This document shows positions 27,637 through 39,989 of a DNA stretch of 48,566 bases, in pieces. Made by a program: the position numbers and the translations under genes. The notes beneath the pieces are model-generated. The model did not search any database and was not told the origin of the DNA. It saw only the letters and a program-made list of their open reading frames with translations. Within the stretch, counting starts at the first letter, position 1, and each line of letters starts with the position of its first letter. The DNA comes from Setaria digitata (taxonomy: Eukaryota > Nematoda > Chromadorea > Rhabditida > Setariidae): positions 1 to 48,566 of the forward strand of contig RCAB01000457.1 of NCBI GenBank assembly GCA_003640385.1. The letters run 5' to 3'.

Positions 27637-30600
27637 ATGAAGAAATTTATGCATATATGTATAATTGTGGCAACATTAGCATTAATAGCGAATTTTCTGA
27701 ACTGGGCACTGTCGGACATGACAAAGATTGGAATAAGCAAGGCAATACGATCGGACCTGACACTTACTCGTATGAACTCGATAGTCCTCCATCATGTGGA
27801 TGTCAAGCACAAGCACCTGATAGCTCCAGCTCATGCGGATATTGGCCGCAAGCGCTCGACAGCGCTAGCTCACGCGGATATTGGCCGCAAGCGCTCGACA
27901 GCGCTAGCTCACGCGGATATTGGCCACAAGCGCTTGACAGCGCTAGCTCACGCGGATATTGGCCGCAAGCGCTCGACAGTCCTAGCTCATGTGGATATTA
28001 GTCGTACGAACACGGCAATCTTCAGGCACGTGAGTATTGGCGATTAAAGTGCAGATGATTGATTCCAAGTATCATCACATTGAAACGCTTCAAGAATCTT
28101 TACAGTCCACTAAGAGCATTGATTAAATGCACTGAGGAATGAAACAGATGCTGCAGGGATTGTTTGCAATGATTCTGAGGCACGTTGAATTCCACGTGCC
28201 TCCCTGAAGGTTCACTGCAACTCACAGGTGTGGCCAATTTCAGACTTCCAAATGATTACCTGTCAAATTTCAAAATGCAAATTCTGAATGGCAATGCACT
28301 ACCTGCCGAATTGTTGCAACATAATTTCATCGATTTCTGCAACAATTTGGCTAATGGTACTGCTTCCGAAACAGCAATTGCTTGGGCAGAGAAATGGATT
28401 TACAACTATGGGAATGAATCAGCGCCGTTTTGGAGTGATACGAAGTTGCTATGAATATATTCAATTTTCAAAATATTAAACTTCTTTAGAAGACAGTCAA
28501 CTTATTGGCACTGTATCACTGCAGTAGGTAGTTTGAGTAACTGATATCACTGGGAAAATCAGAACATACGGCAATCATTGGAGTCGAATTGTCCATTTGT
28601 GTTTGCAGAAGATGGTGTGAGAAGGTAAGGATTCGCTACCTCTTCAACACATTTCCGCTTTCATCGGAAGAGCAGAACTTTCCGATTGCTTATGGCCTTT
28701 TAGTCCATTACAACGCTCATCAAGTGAGTTTCTAAGATTTTTTTTTTGTAGCTGTGCTTGTTCTGAAAGATAACTGTACTACTGGATAACAATATTAGGG
28801 TCAAAGTTCAAAAGGTTGGAAGCAATGTTTGATTTAGGTGTATTACATGCTAAGTGCAATATATCATCCTCAGAATTTGTATTGCTTAGCAATAAGTCAC
28901 GACGCCACAACGGACTTCACAAACAGTATCTTAGCGTTACAACAGTGTTTTCCGAATGTCATTGTTACGGTAAAAATAATATTTTTTATTACAAAGTTCC
29001 ACGGAGACGTGAAACGTGAGGAAAAGGAACTGAAATATGCGTGAATCAGAAGTGCAGGTCTAACAGAGTGTTTCTTTTTGCTTAGTTTAGCTGCTTGTCT
29101 AAGGCTAGCATAAGTGTATTTAATGTGTATCTTAAATTCAACCCAGAATTGATCAAAATCAAATTTTCTTAAAATATTCAAATCATTTGAATGCTAAATG
29201 TGCTAAATTCGGTAGCAATTTGTTGAGGCAAGCTGGTGCCAGAAGTTCGTTGGGGATCATTTTCGGTACTTTTCGGAGTATATCGATGTTTACAGGAACT
29301 CAGTAACTCAAAGCATCCGTGGAAGTACTATCAGGTAAACGTGTAGATTTATTTGTAGGAAATGATGAACTGATAAAGTGGATATCTAAAAAGGACTAAA
29401 TACTACTGCAAACTACTTTGCGTATCTTCCAGAAACTTCTGGAGTGTGATGTTAGAAGTGTCTCCTGATAAGCAAGTTAAAATGAAAGTAGTTTATCAGA
29501 GTTTTTAGTATTTATCAGGAGTGGATTTACCGTTACGAACTAACCGAGAAATGGTAGAAATCTTTAAGCAGCTTAATGGATCTGCTAACGTTGAAATAGA
29601 ACAATTTCAGCGCGGAAGGCTGAGGAATAAGGTTATATCTTAATTTCAGTGAAGTTTCTTGTCTTTTCTCAATACTCGACCAAGTAGCTGTCACCAAATA
29701 TCGTTTCAAACTTGGTCATAGCTTGTAAAAATATTTTAAATACGAAAATGAACTTGTCATTTGTCTAGCTCTTATTTATTATGGTTAATTAGTCTCTAGA
29801 TATTCCAATCATTAGCATTTATGGAGTCTCCTTCAGAAAAGTGCACACGAAGTAGCCACAATTAAAATTATGTAATTGATAATTGAAGTAATTTTGGATG
29901 GGATGCATAAATCAATTAGCATTATAAGGTATTAAAAACCAATTATAACTTCAAAAATGCCAGAAATATAACTTGTGGAGGTTTTAATTATTGTTATCAA
30001 ATACACCTGTAAGCCTAAAAATTAGTCGTAAACGAAAGAATATTTCAGATTAACTCTACCGTGCCGTATAATCTGACACTATTTAAATCAAGCCTATCAG
30101 CAACATTTAGTCGTAAAGCCGCCAACTTTTTGGTAAGCCGAGCTGAATCCCGAGAACTCCTGAATTTTCTGAACACTACCTCATTTCCTGATGAATCATT
30201 TTGGGCTTCAATGTTTGGCAACAGAGATAGTTAGTTATTGAAATATTACTGCAATTGAGAACCATTAAATATGACTTGACTTTCTTGCTGTATTGTGACA
30301 TGAGACTTCTTTCACAGTTGATCTAGTTTGCTTTATCAGAAATCAATAAATGTCAATCTGATCAATGCTTGAAAGTTCGCATAAATTATCTTTAACCTTA
30401 TCCTGAAAGCAATCTTTACTTCCATTAATTACTAATAAATAGTATAGTAGCGAAGACAAATATCTCTCAAGCATTTCAGTCTTTCTAGGTTCCAGTAACC
30501 TCATTACTTCAGAATTCCCAATACCAGGAAGTTTCAATGGAAGTGAGTGGCTGAACCTGAAGAGGAAATATCGAACCTACACTTTCGAAAATAATACGCA

Positions 30601-31057
30601 AGACTTCAGCAAACCAGGCTATTACATATCACGGTATCAGTATTGGTATTATGGGAAGAATTTGACGGAGTATTGCCACGGTAAGTGCTTCAACGGGTTC
30701 ATGGCGGAAGTCTGCTAATTTAGCTTCTGAATCCATCCAGGCGATATGCTTAATTAGGCATCTAAAGTAGCTAATTGATCGTGCTAACTTCTAGGTCGAT
30801 ACAAGTCTTCATCATGTGTGTTCGGTGTACGCGATGTGTACAAACTCCTCCGACGACCTCATCTTGTTGTTCACAAATTCTATTTCACAGTTCAACCCGC
30901 TGGCTATTTCTGTTTGTATCAAAAAGTTCGAGAACGGGCTTTTGCAGATATTTCGACATTTAAAGCTCATTTGTACAGTGACATACCTGGATCACGACTT
31001 ACACGAAACGAATCAGTCGAGAACTGGTTTCAGGAGAATGCTCCACCATATGAATAA
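27637..31057 (+). CDS. Core-2/I-branching (GT14) beta-1,6-GlcNAc-transferase-like protein
   Basis: Nematode member of the Core-2/I-branching family, expected in the Golgi as a type II membrane enzyme adding branching GlcNAc to glycans. Secure exons: 28228 or 28244-28444, 28609-28723, 28838-28969, 29233-29334, 29433-29450 (18 bases), 29509-29631, 30049-30229, 30513-30680, 30795-31057; all phases fit. Family motifs in order: EEQNFPIAYGLLV, YHPQNLYC, CFPNVIV, EVRWGSFSV, HPWKYYQ, SGVDLPLRTNREMVEIF, LNGSANVE, SSLSATFSRKAANF, FPDESFW, PIPGSFN, SRYQYW, CVFGVRDVYKLLRRP, HKFYF..QPAGYFCL. The proposed start at 27637 gives MKK plus a hydrophobic signal-anchor (about residues 4-25) and then a stem of 13-residue repeats. 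It follows an acceptor ending at 27620. The junction between this first exon and 28228/28244 is unresolved in phase, so the N-terminal third is tentative. The domain assignment is firm; the acceptor sugar is unknown. Confidence 0.82.
27783..28001 (+). repeat. 39-bp minisatellite, about 5.6 units
   Basis: Units begin at 27783 (diverged), 27822, 27861, 27900, 27939 and 27978 (partial, 24 bases). The three units 27861-27977 are nearly identical. The unit is unusually GC-rich for this window. Because 39 is divisible by three, two reading frames stay open through the array: one gives a 13-residue repeat with AHADIGRKRST, the other one with SRGYWPQALD. The third frame contains TAG. Confidence 0.95.
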
Positions 31058-31138
31058 TTCCGACTAATTCCATTTCACTTCTCGCTACTAATTCTTTATC
31101 CCTTTTTCACTGGCTTCTCTTTGAATAAGAATCCAGAA

Positions 31139-31144
31139 AATAAA
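31139..31144 (+). terminator. AATAAA polyadenylation signal of the GT14 gene
   Basis: A canonical hexamer about 80 bases after the stop codon of the GT14 gene. Confidence 0.55.
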
Positions 31145-32406
31145 AAAGAATACAGTACTAGTCGAATTTCGTTCCAAACTGTGATTTAGACTCTTTCACC
31201 AATCACCTAATATTTCATTGGACTGATTCAATTTTGATATTCATTTGTTTAATCTTGAAACAACATTTATGCTAATTTTGAAAGATCTTAGTCTTGATGC
31301 TTCATACTTGCCTCTACTTTTGCAGCACAATGATAATAATATGTTTAATGTAAATGTGGCAAGAAAAATAAATCACCATCAAAGTGACCAAGAGCTAAAT
31401 ATAAAAAGCGAATTGTTTTCCGCAATGGACTACTAATTATGTTCGTAAAAACTTTCTTATTCGAGAAATTTCTTGCACAGCATACTGATATAAGTCCTCA
31501 TAACGAACCATACTGTCACCATAAGAACTGTTTCACTTCATTCAGTGAAGCTTTTCAAACAATCCTACCACTACACAACTTTTCACAGGTATGAATTCCC
31601 ACCTCTATTATTTAGCTCGTATTATCCAGTAGTTCAGGAACTATGCAACTTCACGTCAGCCTGACGTTCCGCAGGTACCTGACATCTTTTCCTAACATCC
31701 TCAACCCACTTCTCCCACAACTTCTTCCATTCTTCAGCAATTTCTGTTCGCAGCCTTCTCTCGGCTCGGCTGCGTTAAATCATGAAGAGTTTGGACATTC
31801 ACTGTACGCATATATAAAACAAACGGTTTGATGGGTGTTGTACAGCTAGAATTCATTTCAAAAGGTTAGTATCATTTTCCTCCTTTACATTACTTTTCTT
31901 TTTTTTCCTTTCAGGCAAACTTAGAAAAGCTAACAAAGATGGCTATAAATCATTTATGTTCATAATAAATTCTGTCTGCATTGATGAAAAAGTGTCGTCA
32001 GTTTGATATCATGAAAATTAGTAAAATTTGCTCAGAAATATCATCACTTGCAACAAATACACTTTTCTAAATTCTTCTCTTTTTTTTACTTTTCAGTTGA
32101 GTAAATATTTTTGCATTATCATTGTATGAGTAGATTGCCGTTCTGTTTTTTTTTTTTTTTTTTTTTCCGCGCAGTATACTACTGAGAGGAGAAAAAAAAA
32201 CAAATATGAAACACTGAAACGAGGAACGATAGTTTCTTTTTTGAGTAAATGAGCAATAAGTATTCTGATAAATTATAAGATTGCTCAATAGACGTATATC
32301 CGAAGGAATTGAATCCTGAGATTATTTTAACATTCCTATTTCTAAGATTCACAAGGCATTTTCTAGCTTTCTTGGGAACAAAAGTTTTTTATATGAATAA
32401 AAAAAA

Positions 32407-32427
32407 ATATATATATATATATATATA
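32407..32427. repeat. AT dinucleotide microsatellite
   Basis: About ten AT/TA units flanked by A runs. Confidence 0.85.
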
Positions 32428-33316
32428 AAATGAAATAAAATAAGTATACTAGTGTGAAATTAAAGCATTGGGTCAGAAATAAAAATGGTGAAATAATTGA
32501 TAATGTTCAAGAAATAGGTTGTTATATAATACATTCAATGTTTTTGCTTTCCTTAAAATTATAAATTCGTGCAATTAACAGTTTGAAATTTTTACTTCGG
32601 ACTTATCTTGAGCGATATCAGTTCTTTACTAATTAACTAGATCATCAGACGATTCATGCAACTAATCCGTGTATGAGTTTGCATGTCTTTCAATGATTCG
32701 CATCTAAATCTCACAATTATGCAGCTTTTCGGCAGTTCTTTTTTCTCTATACCATTTTTCCGAAACTCAATAAACTTTTGCTCTTCGATTGGGTTAATTA
32801 TTGGTTGACCTTTGAGTTACTTCACCCGTCGCTTTTTAGTGGTTCTCTTTGTGAACCAAATTTGATTATGTATTTACTGACTGCAAAATTCATTTAAATT
32901 AATTTCAAAAATAAAGTTGTTAAGATAATGTTGTGAAAGCTATATTTTCCTTTTTTTTTTTCTTGAACACAGTTTTGCTGTTTCTCTACATACCATTTTA
33001 AGGCTTGTCATGATATCCTGTCTACTGCACTGTCTCGGTCGCAACAGTGATACCCATATCCTGGTTCGAAAGGATATAGATATGTGTTGTGAATTCTGAT
33101 TACGTTTTAATTGTAATAAGAGCATTAGATAAGTGTATACTCGTAGTGAGAGTAATATTTGAGTGTGCCGTCGCTAAGTAAATTTGATAAGGATGAAGGT
33201 TATCATCGTATTCTCAATTAATGGTTTCTGTAAAACTAGCTTGCTGCTGTCTTACTCCTGCTGATAGGTTTGTATTATTTCAATTAATGTAGTTCATTTT
33301 CAGAACATTGGTTGTA

Positions 33317-36300
33317 ATGGCAGTCAAGTTATCAACCTATGTTTGCATTATATTCTTCGGCTCCACATCGTGGCTGAGTACAAATTCGGTGTGGATGGAA
33401 CTGCCATTGCTCACCGAGAAATTGCCGGAAGGATGGAGTCTACCGTCATATTTAATCGTTGTTGTGCAGGTAAGGTATGAAATATTATCTTATTTAACTG
33501 TTAGCATTTTTAAGCCTTGGATGATCTGTGCATCCTAAAATATATTTCTCTGAGTAGTTTCTTTTACTGAATGGTGCCATTATGATATATCGAATAAGAT
33601 TATCGTTTCACTTTTTTACCTTTAATACAAAACGTAAACTTAGGCAAAGGGAAGAGGATGAATGGGTTATTGGAAGTAATTCAGTCAGTACGTCAGTCCA
33701 GAAATATCGGTTATTTGTTTCGACACAATATGTTTTATCTCTTAATACGGTTAAATAACGGTAATTAATGTGTGAATTAATTCTTTGGTGATTATAATAT
33801 TGCACGTTAATTTGTTATATTAGCAGAATTATACATAAAGCAAATGGACGGAGTCATTTTGCTAATTATTCAATTTTAAACTAATACATGATTTAGTAGT
33901 AATATAACTCTGAATGGTGAGAGATACAAAAGCGTCATTTATTCATATACACTGGTTCCCTTTTATTGTGAAAAACGCATCCTCTTAATTAAGTAATTCA
34001 AAATATATTATAAAGAAGGTTAACTCTGTTTATATTGGAATCACACATCTTTTGGTTCAAATTTTCGTATTATATTTGATTGTGATCTAGTTTAAGGAGT
34101 GGGAATGATTATCGAGATTCCTTCCTAATGAGCTTCCTGTTCACCTCTGTTTGTGTCGTAATTTTAGATGGCTTCTGTTGGTCCACTGATATACAGCATC
34201 ATCCGCAAATGCTCAAAAGTATCCCCTCCTGTAACAGCTATAATATTAATACTTCTCATGTTTTGCTGTTTGTGCACCGTATTAATGGGACTGTTTTGGT
34301 CTAAAACTATCTTTCTTTTTGGGCAAGAACGGTCAGTGGTATTAATGGTACTCCTTTTTGGTATGTATCTATTTTTTGAAAACTAAATCTTCTTTACGCA
34401 AAGGTAATTTTGGTGATATTATAGTTCTAAACTGTATAAAAATTATGATTATAGTACTATTTAATGAAACCGAAATCCGATAATTAAAGACTGACGAAAT
34501 ATATAATTTCGTTTATGTTGGTCAGGCTCAATGAGTCCATAGAGGAAAGAATATATTTTTATACACTGCTTATTGTAAGATTGTTTTCTTTCAGGAATGG
34601 CACTAGTTAATAGCACATCAAATGTACTTTTCATGCCGTTTATGGCTTCATTTCATGCTTCATATTTAACAGCATATTTTGTTGGTATGGGCCTAAGTTC
34701 TCTGTTCCCAAGCATCATTTCAATTCTTCAAGGTTTCTTTCTTAATGCAAGAAGAGATTGTTTAGCGTAAGCTTTAAAGCTTGCGAAATAAATGTATTGC
34801 TTGTTTTTTAATGTTACTGAGTTTTGTAGCGTTTGCCCATGCTTTCGGGGAAAATGTGCAGTAATGATGATTCAGTGGATTGTTGATGACACAAAAAAAA
34901 AAAAAAAAATTAAGTATTTCATTCATGCTTTTATTTCTTTCCATTCTTAATAATTCTAGAGTATTCTTTTTGTAGATAGTGGTAATAACTGTATCACTGT
35001 GAATGTAACATCGATGCTGACTAGTGGTTTTTTACATTTTGGTGTTATGGAATTCAATTTTGTCATGCTTGGTTGGATGCTTCTCGCTACTGTTGCATTT
35101 GTTTACCTATTTCGTTCGAAGGATGGTACCACTACTAAAGGAAAAGAACTTTTAACAGCTCAGTTGCCTGGAGAGTCATCGGTAACAATTGGTGAATCCA
35201 GCTCACTTTACGCTAATGAGTTTAGTCCTTTGAGTGTTAGTGTGCTTTTATCTTTCGCTTCTTATTGCGCAGATTACCAGACTTGCTTCACCAATTTTAT
35301 TGCATCTTTTATTTGCTATGGAATTAGATGTCGAATTTAACAGTTCATTAATTTTTAAAAGTAAATGCTTTATTCGTAACCTGCTCCATAAACCGAAAAT
35401 AATCTGATTAACCAATTGGTTGTTTGATTTGTTAAAACTTCAAGAAGCATTCTGCACTACGTTTTAACATTGCTTATCTTTGTCTCCATACCAACACGTT
35501 GATAATGATTACATAATTATTTTTTCAGCAGCATGTTGAAACGACTGCCACTGAATATAGGTCGCATGATGAGAAGTTCCGATTTGGATTGTTATTATTT
35601 TTAATGGCTGCTGTTAATGCTCAAATGAACGGAATTGTACCTAGCGTCCAAAGTTTCGCTTCTTTGCCCTACTCTCAGGTTTTGTTTCACGAAATCTCTC
35701 TCTAATGCTTCTCGCTTTGAACGAAATAGGCATGGGTGATATAAAAATCCAGTGAAAAGACAGGTTATTATATATCTGTGTTTGCTACATGAATAATTAC
35801 TAGTCCATTAGTCAGATGCGCGGTGTGTTGAGTCAGCTTGTCATTTTTTTTTTTGTTCAATATTTTTTCATGCTACCTGTGTTTTTTTCTCAATTCTATT
35901 ACTTGCTCATACCTCATTCGAACTTTTTTTCTTTTTGTTTTTGTTTATTACAGAAAACATATCATCTTGGTTTGACGCTGTCGAACATCGTATCACCAGT
36001 CGTTTGCTTTTTGCCTCTTTTTATAAAAATTTCTCATTTATCTGTATTGGTATCGTTGACGGTAATTTCATCAGTGCTTAGTGGATTGATTATTGCTTTT
36101 GCAGCTATGAGTCCAGAACCTATATTACAACATTCTGTTTGGGGATCTATTCTTATTGTACGTCACTTGTTATAATTAAGGCATTTTCTTGCTTCTCTTT
36201 CAGTTTGAATCGATTCTGCTGGTTAACAAGAGCTAGGGTTACGAAGAACCAAAATTTAGAAGTGGTATGTCAAGACATCTAATTAAATTCGCTTAATCAG

Positions 36301-36806
36301 TCTGGATTTTAGATAATCATTGTCATTTGCTCCGTAGCACTGAATTCATTCCTTCGAACAATCCTAGCAACTGCATTGGGGGAAGGAGCAACGGACAATG
36401 AAACCCAGCTTTTTTGGGGTGGAGTTTTTATACAGGTTAATATTTTTTTTTTTTGTTTCCTCAGGATAGGAAAATTTCATATGTCATGAACTTTTATATC
36501 ATTAACGACATATAAATTAGTCTTTTAACGTATGCGCGGGTTTCTTGGATATAAAGTTAGTGCCTTGTCTAAATTTCTAAAGTTAGCAACGAAAAGATGC
36601 ACTGAAGTGAAATAAAATACAGCTTAGCTGAATTGAATAGTTAGTTTCACTGAAGTTTTCTACTTTGCCATATTTACTTCTTAGGTATTTTTTTCATTAT
36701 AGTGGTTCAAATGTCATCTTTTCAGATCGGATCTTTTCTGGGTTCCATTACGATGTTCCCACTTATAAATATTTTCCATTTATTTACTTCGGCACCACCA
36801 TGTTAA
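33317..36806 (+). CDS. rft: Riboflavin transporter (SLC52 / RFT family)
   Basis: Plasma-membrane riboflavin uptake carrier. Eight exons, phases consistent: 33317-33469, 34168-34360, 34595-34732, 34976-35235, 35529-35678, 35954-36157, 36313-36435, 36726-36806, giving about 433 residues, the usual SLC52 length. Seen: the N-terminal family signature GSTSWLSTNSVWMELPLL followed by LPEGWSLPSYL, then TSNVLFMPFM...YFVGMGLSSLFPS, a hydrophilic loop rich in S/T and E (about residues 205-255), NGIVPSVQSFASLPYSQ..YHLGLTLSNI, WGG.FIQIGSFLG, and a C-terminus ending APPC. About ten to eleven hydrophobic segments are visible. The start is the first in-frame ATG after a TTTTCAG acceptor ending at 33303, a likely spliced-leader site. 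No key element is missing. C. elegans has two paralogues (rft-1, rft-2); I cannot say which one this matches. Confidence 0.94.
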
Positions 36807-38386
36807 GTTATGTCTTTCGATTATGTTTTCTGTCTTCAGTACACCAGCAATGAGGTGTTGTTTCGAATAAGCTTGGTGGTATCGAAATCTTTCCTTGCAA
36901 AATGTTGCTTTTTATCTCAGTATTTGAGGATTTTTTTGTTTCTTACTTGAGAAATTTCTTTCTTTGCAATAGATATGTGGACAGGAATGTTTTCTTTTCA
37001 TTCTCTGGTATCTTTCACCTTGTGCACTTTTTATTTTAGCTCTTTTTAATTCTTTAAAAATTTTCACTCTGCAGTTGTTATCAATTTGTTCTTACATATA
37101 ACATCATTCAGTTAAGCACAATTAACAAAATAATTCATGAATTTATGCCACTTTTTAATGAAAATAAAAATCAAGCTGCTTTACCAGTAAATAATATGTC
37201 CGAAAGAACTAAAAACTAACCAGTGACATTGATTAAGATTACACTTTTAGTTTATGCTCTTTTTGTCAAGAAATTTTACAGCGAGTTTGCTGCTGATACA
37301 AATTATGTGAAAGCTTTCTCAAATGGATTCAATTTCATCACAGTTGGAAGATTTAAAAGCACAGAATTACGATTAACTTTGCTATATTCTAGGTGTAAAA
37401 AAGAAAAAAAAAACGAGCAAATACGATAGACTTATTAATATTAGCTGCAATTAAAGAAGGTTTTTACATTATCCTTTTTTTTTTTTTGCAAGAAGCAGAC
37501 ATTATAGGATAAGTGATGACAATATATTTATGTGTTTGTTTTATTCCCAAATCGATCTGTGATCAGTGTGCATCTGACAAACAGATTAGAGTTTAGTTTA
37601 TTCACGTTGAAAGTGATGTACATTTTGCAGTTATTTCATTACATTCTTGTGTTGCCACGTTTATTTCGATCTATTTCAATGTCAAAACTAATGAGAATTT
37701 AATAAAGAAATGCCTAACAATGGCGCGTAACTTTACACTCTCGAAATAACTCCACTGAGCATGAACATTACCAACAATCTCAAGAATCTATCTTTAACAT
37801 GGTTGTTTCATCATGTCACTGCTGGACAGGTGTGCAGTTTTTTTTTTTTTTTTTTTTTTCATTTTTATCCTTTAACGATTATGCCCACTATCGCAGGAGA
37901 CAATTAGATAATTAGTCGTTTGCCAATTTGGTTAGTTCACTCATTTCTACTTGAAACAGGATGAGCAGTGGATAAGATATAAAAGGAATTCCTCGTCAAC
38001 TAAAATGTCATTTGAGAAATATTTCTACAATGTGAGTTGTGTTATACAAGTTTCGCTTTCTGTACTTTCTCTGTGCTGCTTTTTTTTTTGACATTTAACA
38101 CATAATTATATTTTCATCATGTATAGTTTCGGGTAATTAAATGATGCTTTACTAGTTTAACATAGTCTCAGTGCAATATTTTTAATATAATTTATCATTA
38201 ATTAGAGATTTTTTTTTTGTTCAATAAAAAATTGTATTTTATTAAAATTTTACTAAAGATTATTTTATTGATGATTGAAATACGAAACGAGTAAATGACT
38301 AGGATTAAAGTATGAAGATACTGAAATATCATTGATGTTAAATTAACATAAATTTAATAAAAATATTATGAAAAGAAGAAATTTTG
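36807..38386. other. Intergenic region before the REEP-adenylate kinase locus
   Basis: Contains an AATAAA at 37163-37168 that could end the riboflavin transporter transcript, and poly-T tracts near 37840-37859. A short ATG-started stretch at 38005-38031 followed by GTGAGT could be a first exon of the next gene, but its phase does not match the acceptor at 38464-38465. ORF 37223-37429 looks like chance. Confidence 0.5.
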
Positions 38387-39989
38387 ATGTCAAGCCCAAC
38401 ATTGACAATAGTAGGTAGCCTGGGAGACATCTCTTGCTTGCATTTGCTAATTTCTTCTTTTAGGGTAATAAATGTTTCAAAAGTTAAAAAGCCTACGATA
38501 AATTCATTGGACGATATTCATCCGATACTCTTTCAAACACTACATAATTTATCACCGCAAGCAGAGAAATGCATCAATGCATTGGAACGAAGTGTTTGTA
38601 TCACTCGAGAGAATGTTAATTTTCTTTAATTCAATTTTTATCTGTGATAATTAGTGTGCACTAATTAGCTAAAGATAACAAACAATTAAAGAATAGAACT
38701 GAAAATCATTTTGCTTTAGAATTTTTCTCTCATTCGTACCTTATCAAAATTTTGCTCGCTAAATTGAACTTCTGCTCTTGTTAAGCATGAAGCAAAATGA
38801 GAAATAATTTATTGTTCTAATTAAAACTTTTGTTCAAACTTATTTTTAAAGTTTTAAAACAAACTTACATTGAAATGTGCGATTTTTTTTCTGCAGATCT
38901 TTTACGGATTCGCATCCTTAACGGCATTGTATTTAATGTTCGGCTCGGAAGCTCGTTTCCTTTGCAATTTAATTTGTTTCATCTATCCGGCATATAAAAG
39001 TCTCCGTGTATGTTAAATAGAGTAAAAAAATAAATAAATAAATTTTTGAAAAGTTTCAATTCTTTTCTCTCCAGGAAATCATCTTTTTTCTGCACCAAAT
39101 ATTCCTTTTATTATCTAAGAGCAAAATAAATAGAGGGAAAATATTTCTGTGTAAAAAAGAAACAGCGAAGAAAGAAGGAAAGAATTGAATCAAAAAATTC
39201 CCATTTACTTTGAATTGAAATAATTTTTTTTTTTTTTGGATTTAAATATTTAAACAATCGTCAAAAGGAATGAAGAAGTTTAGAAGGCACCCGTTAGAAG
39301 CTGAAAATTTCTTTTCCACAATCCTTCCGGCTATTTCACGTCACCTTCACGTATCTCTCAGAAAGTTCAACGCAAGAAACGAACACTCTGACATCTTTCC
39401 ATCATAGGTCGATCTAATTTACCAAATTTGTAGAAAGTTGACGAACGATCGACGACACATGCCTTAAAATGGATGTTGTACTGGACAGTATTTGGCGCAC
39501 TTACGCTATTCGATGAATTTGCTGATGACATCAATCAAATCTTACCTATTTATTGGCTCTTTAAGGTGTATTTTGAAATTAAGACTGATATAAGCCGCAC
39601 ATTATCTTTTTATCTTTCTTTTTCAAACCTCTGAAATTATTTTAATCTTTTCATTCTCCTTTAATTCTCTCTGAGCCTCTTAGCAATTAGGTTAATAAAT
39701 TCAAAGCTAGCACAAGTAAGTAAGTTATTTCTCATTCATATGAATTTTCCAGTGGAATAAACGTTGTCATATTTGGTATTGTTTAAAATTCATTTCCATC
39801 AAAGTAATATTTAAGTTTAAAATTTCGAATTTAAGTTCAAATATTTTCAAATGTGCTCTATTACAGTGCGCTTTTTGCGTCTATTTATTTCTGCCCCAAA
39901 CAGATGGAGCAAATCGTTTCCGAGACAATATCCTAGCACCAATCTTCAAATTTCTACATCGCAAACCTCGGGAAATTGTTTCGCTGTAA
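38387..39989 (+). CDS. REEP / TB2-DP1-HVA22 ER-shaping protein (short form, possibly fused to adenylate kinase)
   Basis: Hairpin membrane protein of the REEP5/Yop1 type that curves ER tubules. Exons 38387-38614, 38897-39007, 39434-39565, 39867-39989, all phase 0, about 201 residues. Seen: the REEP5-like N-terminal stretch LFQTLH...ALERS..ITREN, then YGFASLTALYLMFGSEARFL, CNLICFIYPAYKSLR, the family core WMLYWTVFGALTLFDEF, LPIYWLFKCAFCVYLFLPQTDGA and a short basic tail RKPREIVSL before TAA. The start is uncertain: ATG 38387 opens the frame, but an acceptor CTTCTTTTAG at 38465 suggests that the first coding exon may lie upstream. The stop codon is created by reading through CT|GTAAGA. That GTAAGA is a good 5' splice site whose phase fits the adenylate kinase exon at 40236 (see next entry). 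Confidence 0.85.

Larger units (their letters stand above)
31058..33316. other. Intergenic region between the GT14 and riboflavin transporter genes
   Basis: Contains the GT14 3' UTR (AATAAA at 31139-31144), an AT dinucleotide repeat at 32407-32427 and several homopolymers. ORFs at 31245-31436 and 31643-31831 have no recognisable features. The right end (to 33303) ends in TTTTCAG, 13 bases before the next ATG, consistent with an outron and trans-splice acceptor. Confidence 0.55.

Noticed and set aside
28452..28479. Stop codon ending the exon at 28454 as the end of a separate gene
   Set aside because: A donor AA|GTTGCT at 28444 joins in frame to the next GT14 exon (phase 2), and the same donor sequence is used in the adenylate kinase gene.
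31811..31818. TATATAAA as a TATA box
   Set aside because: Such strings are common by chance in this AT-rich sequence, and no gene start lies at a fitting distance.
37223..37429. 68-codon ORF after the riboflavin transporter
   Set aside because: No recognisable domain, no convincing splice partner, ends in a poly-A stretch; likely 3' UTR.
38005..38031. Possible first exon of the REEP gene (ATG plus nine codons, then GTGAGT)
   Set aside because: It ends in phase 0, but the acceptor at 38465 needs two carried bases, so it does not join in frame.
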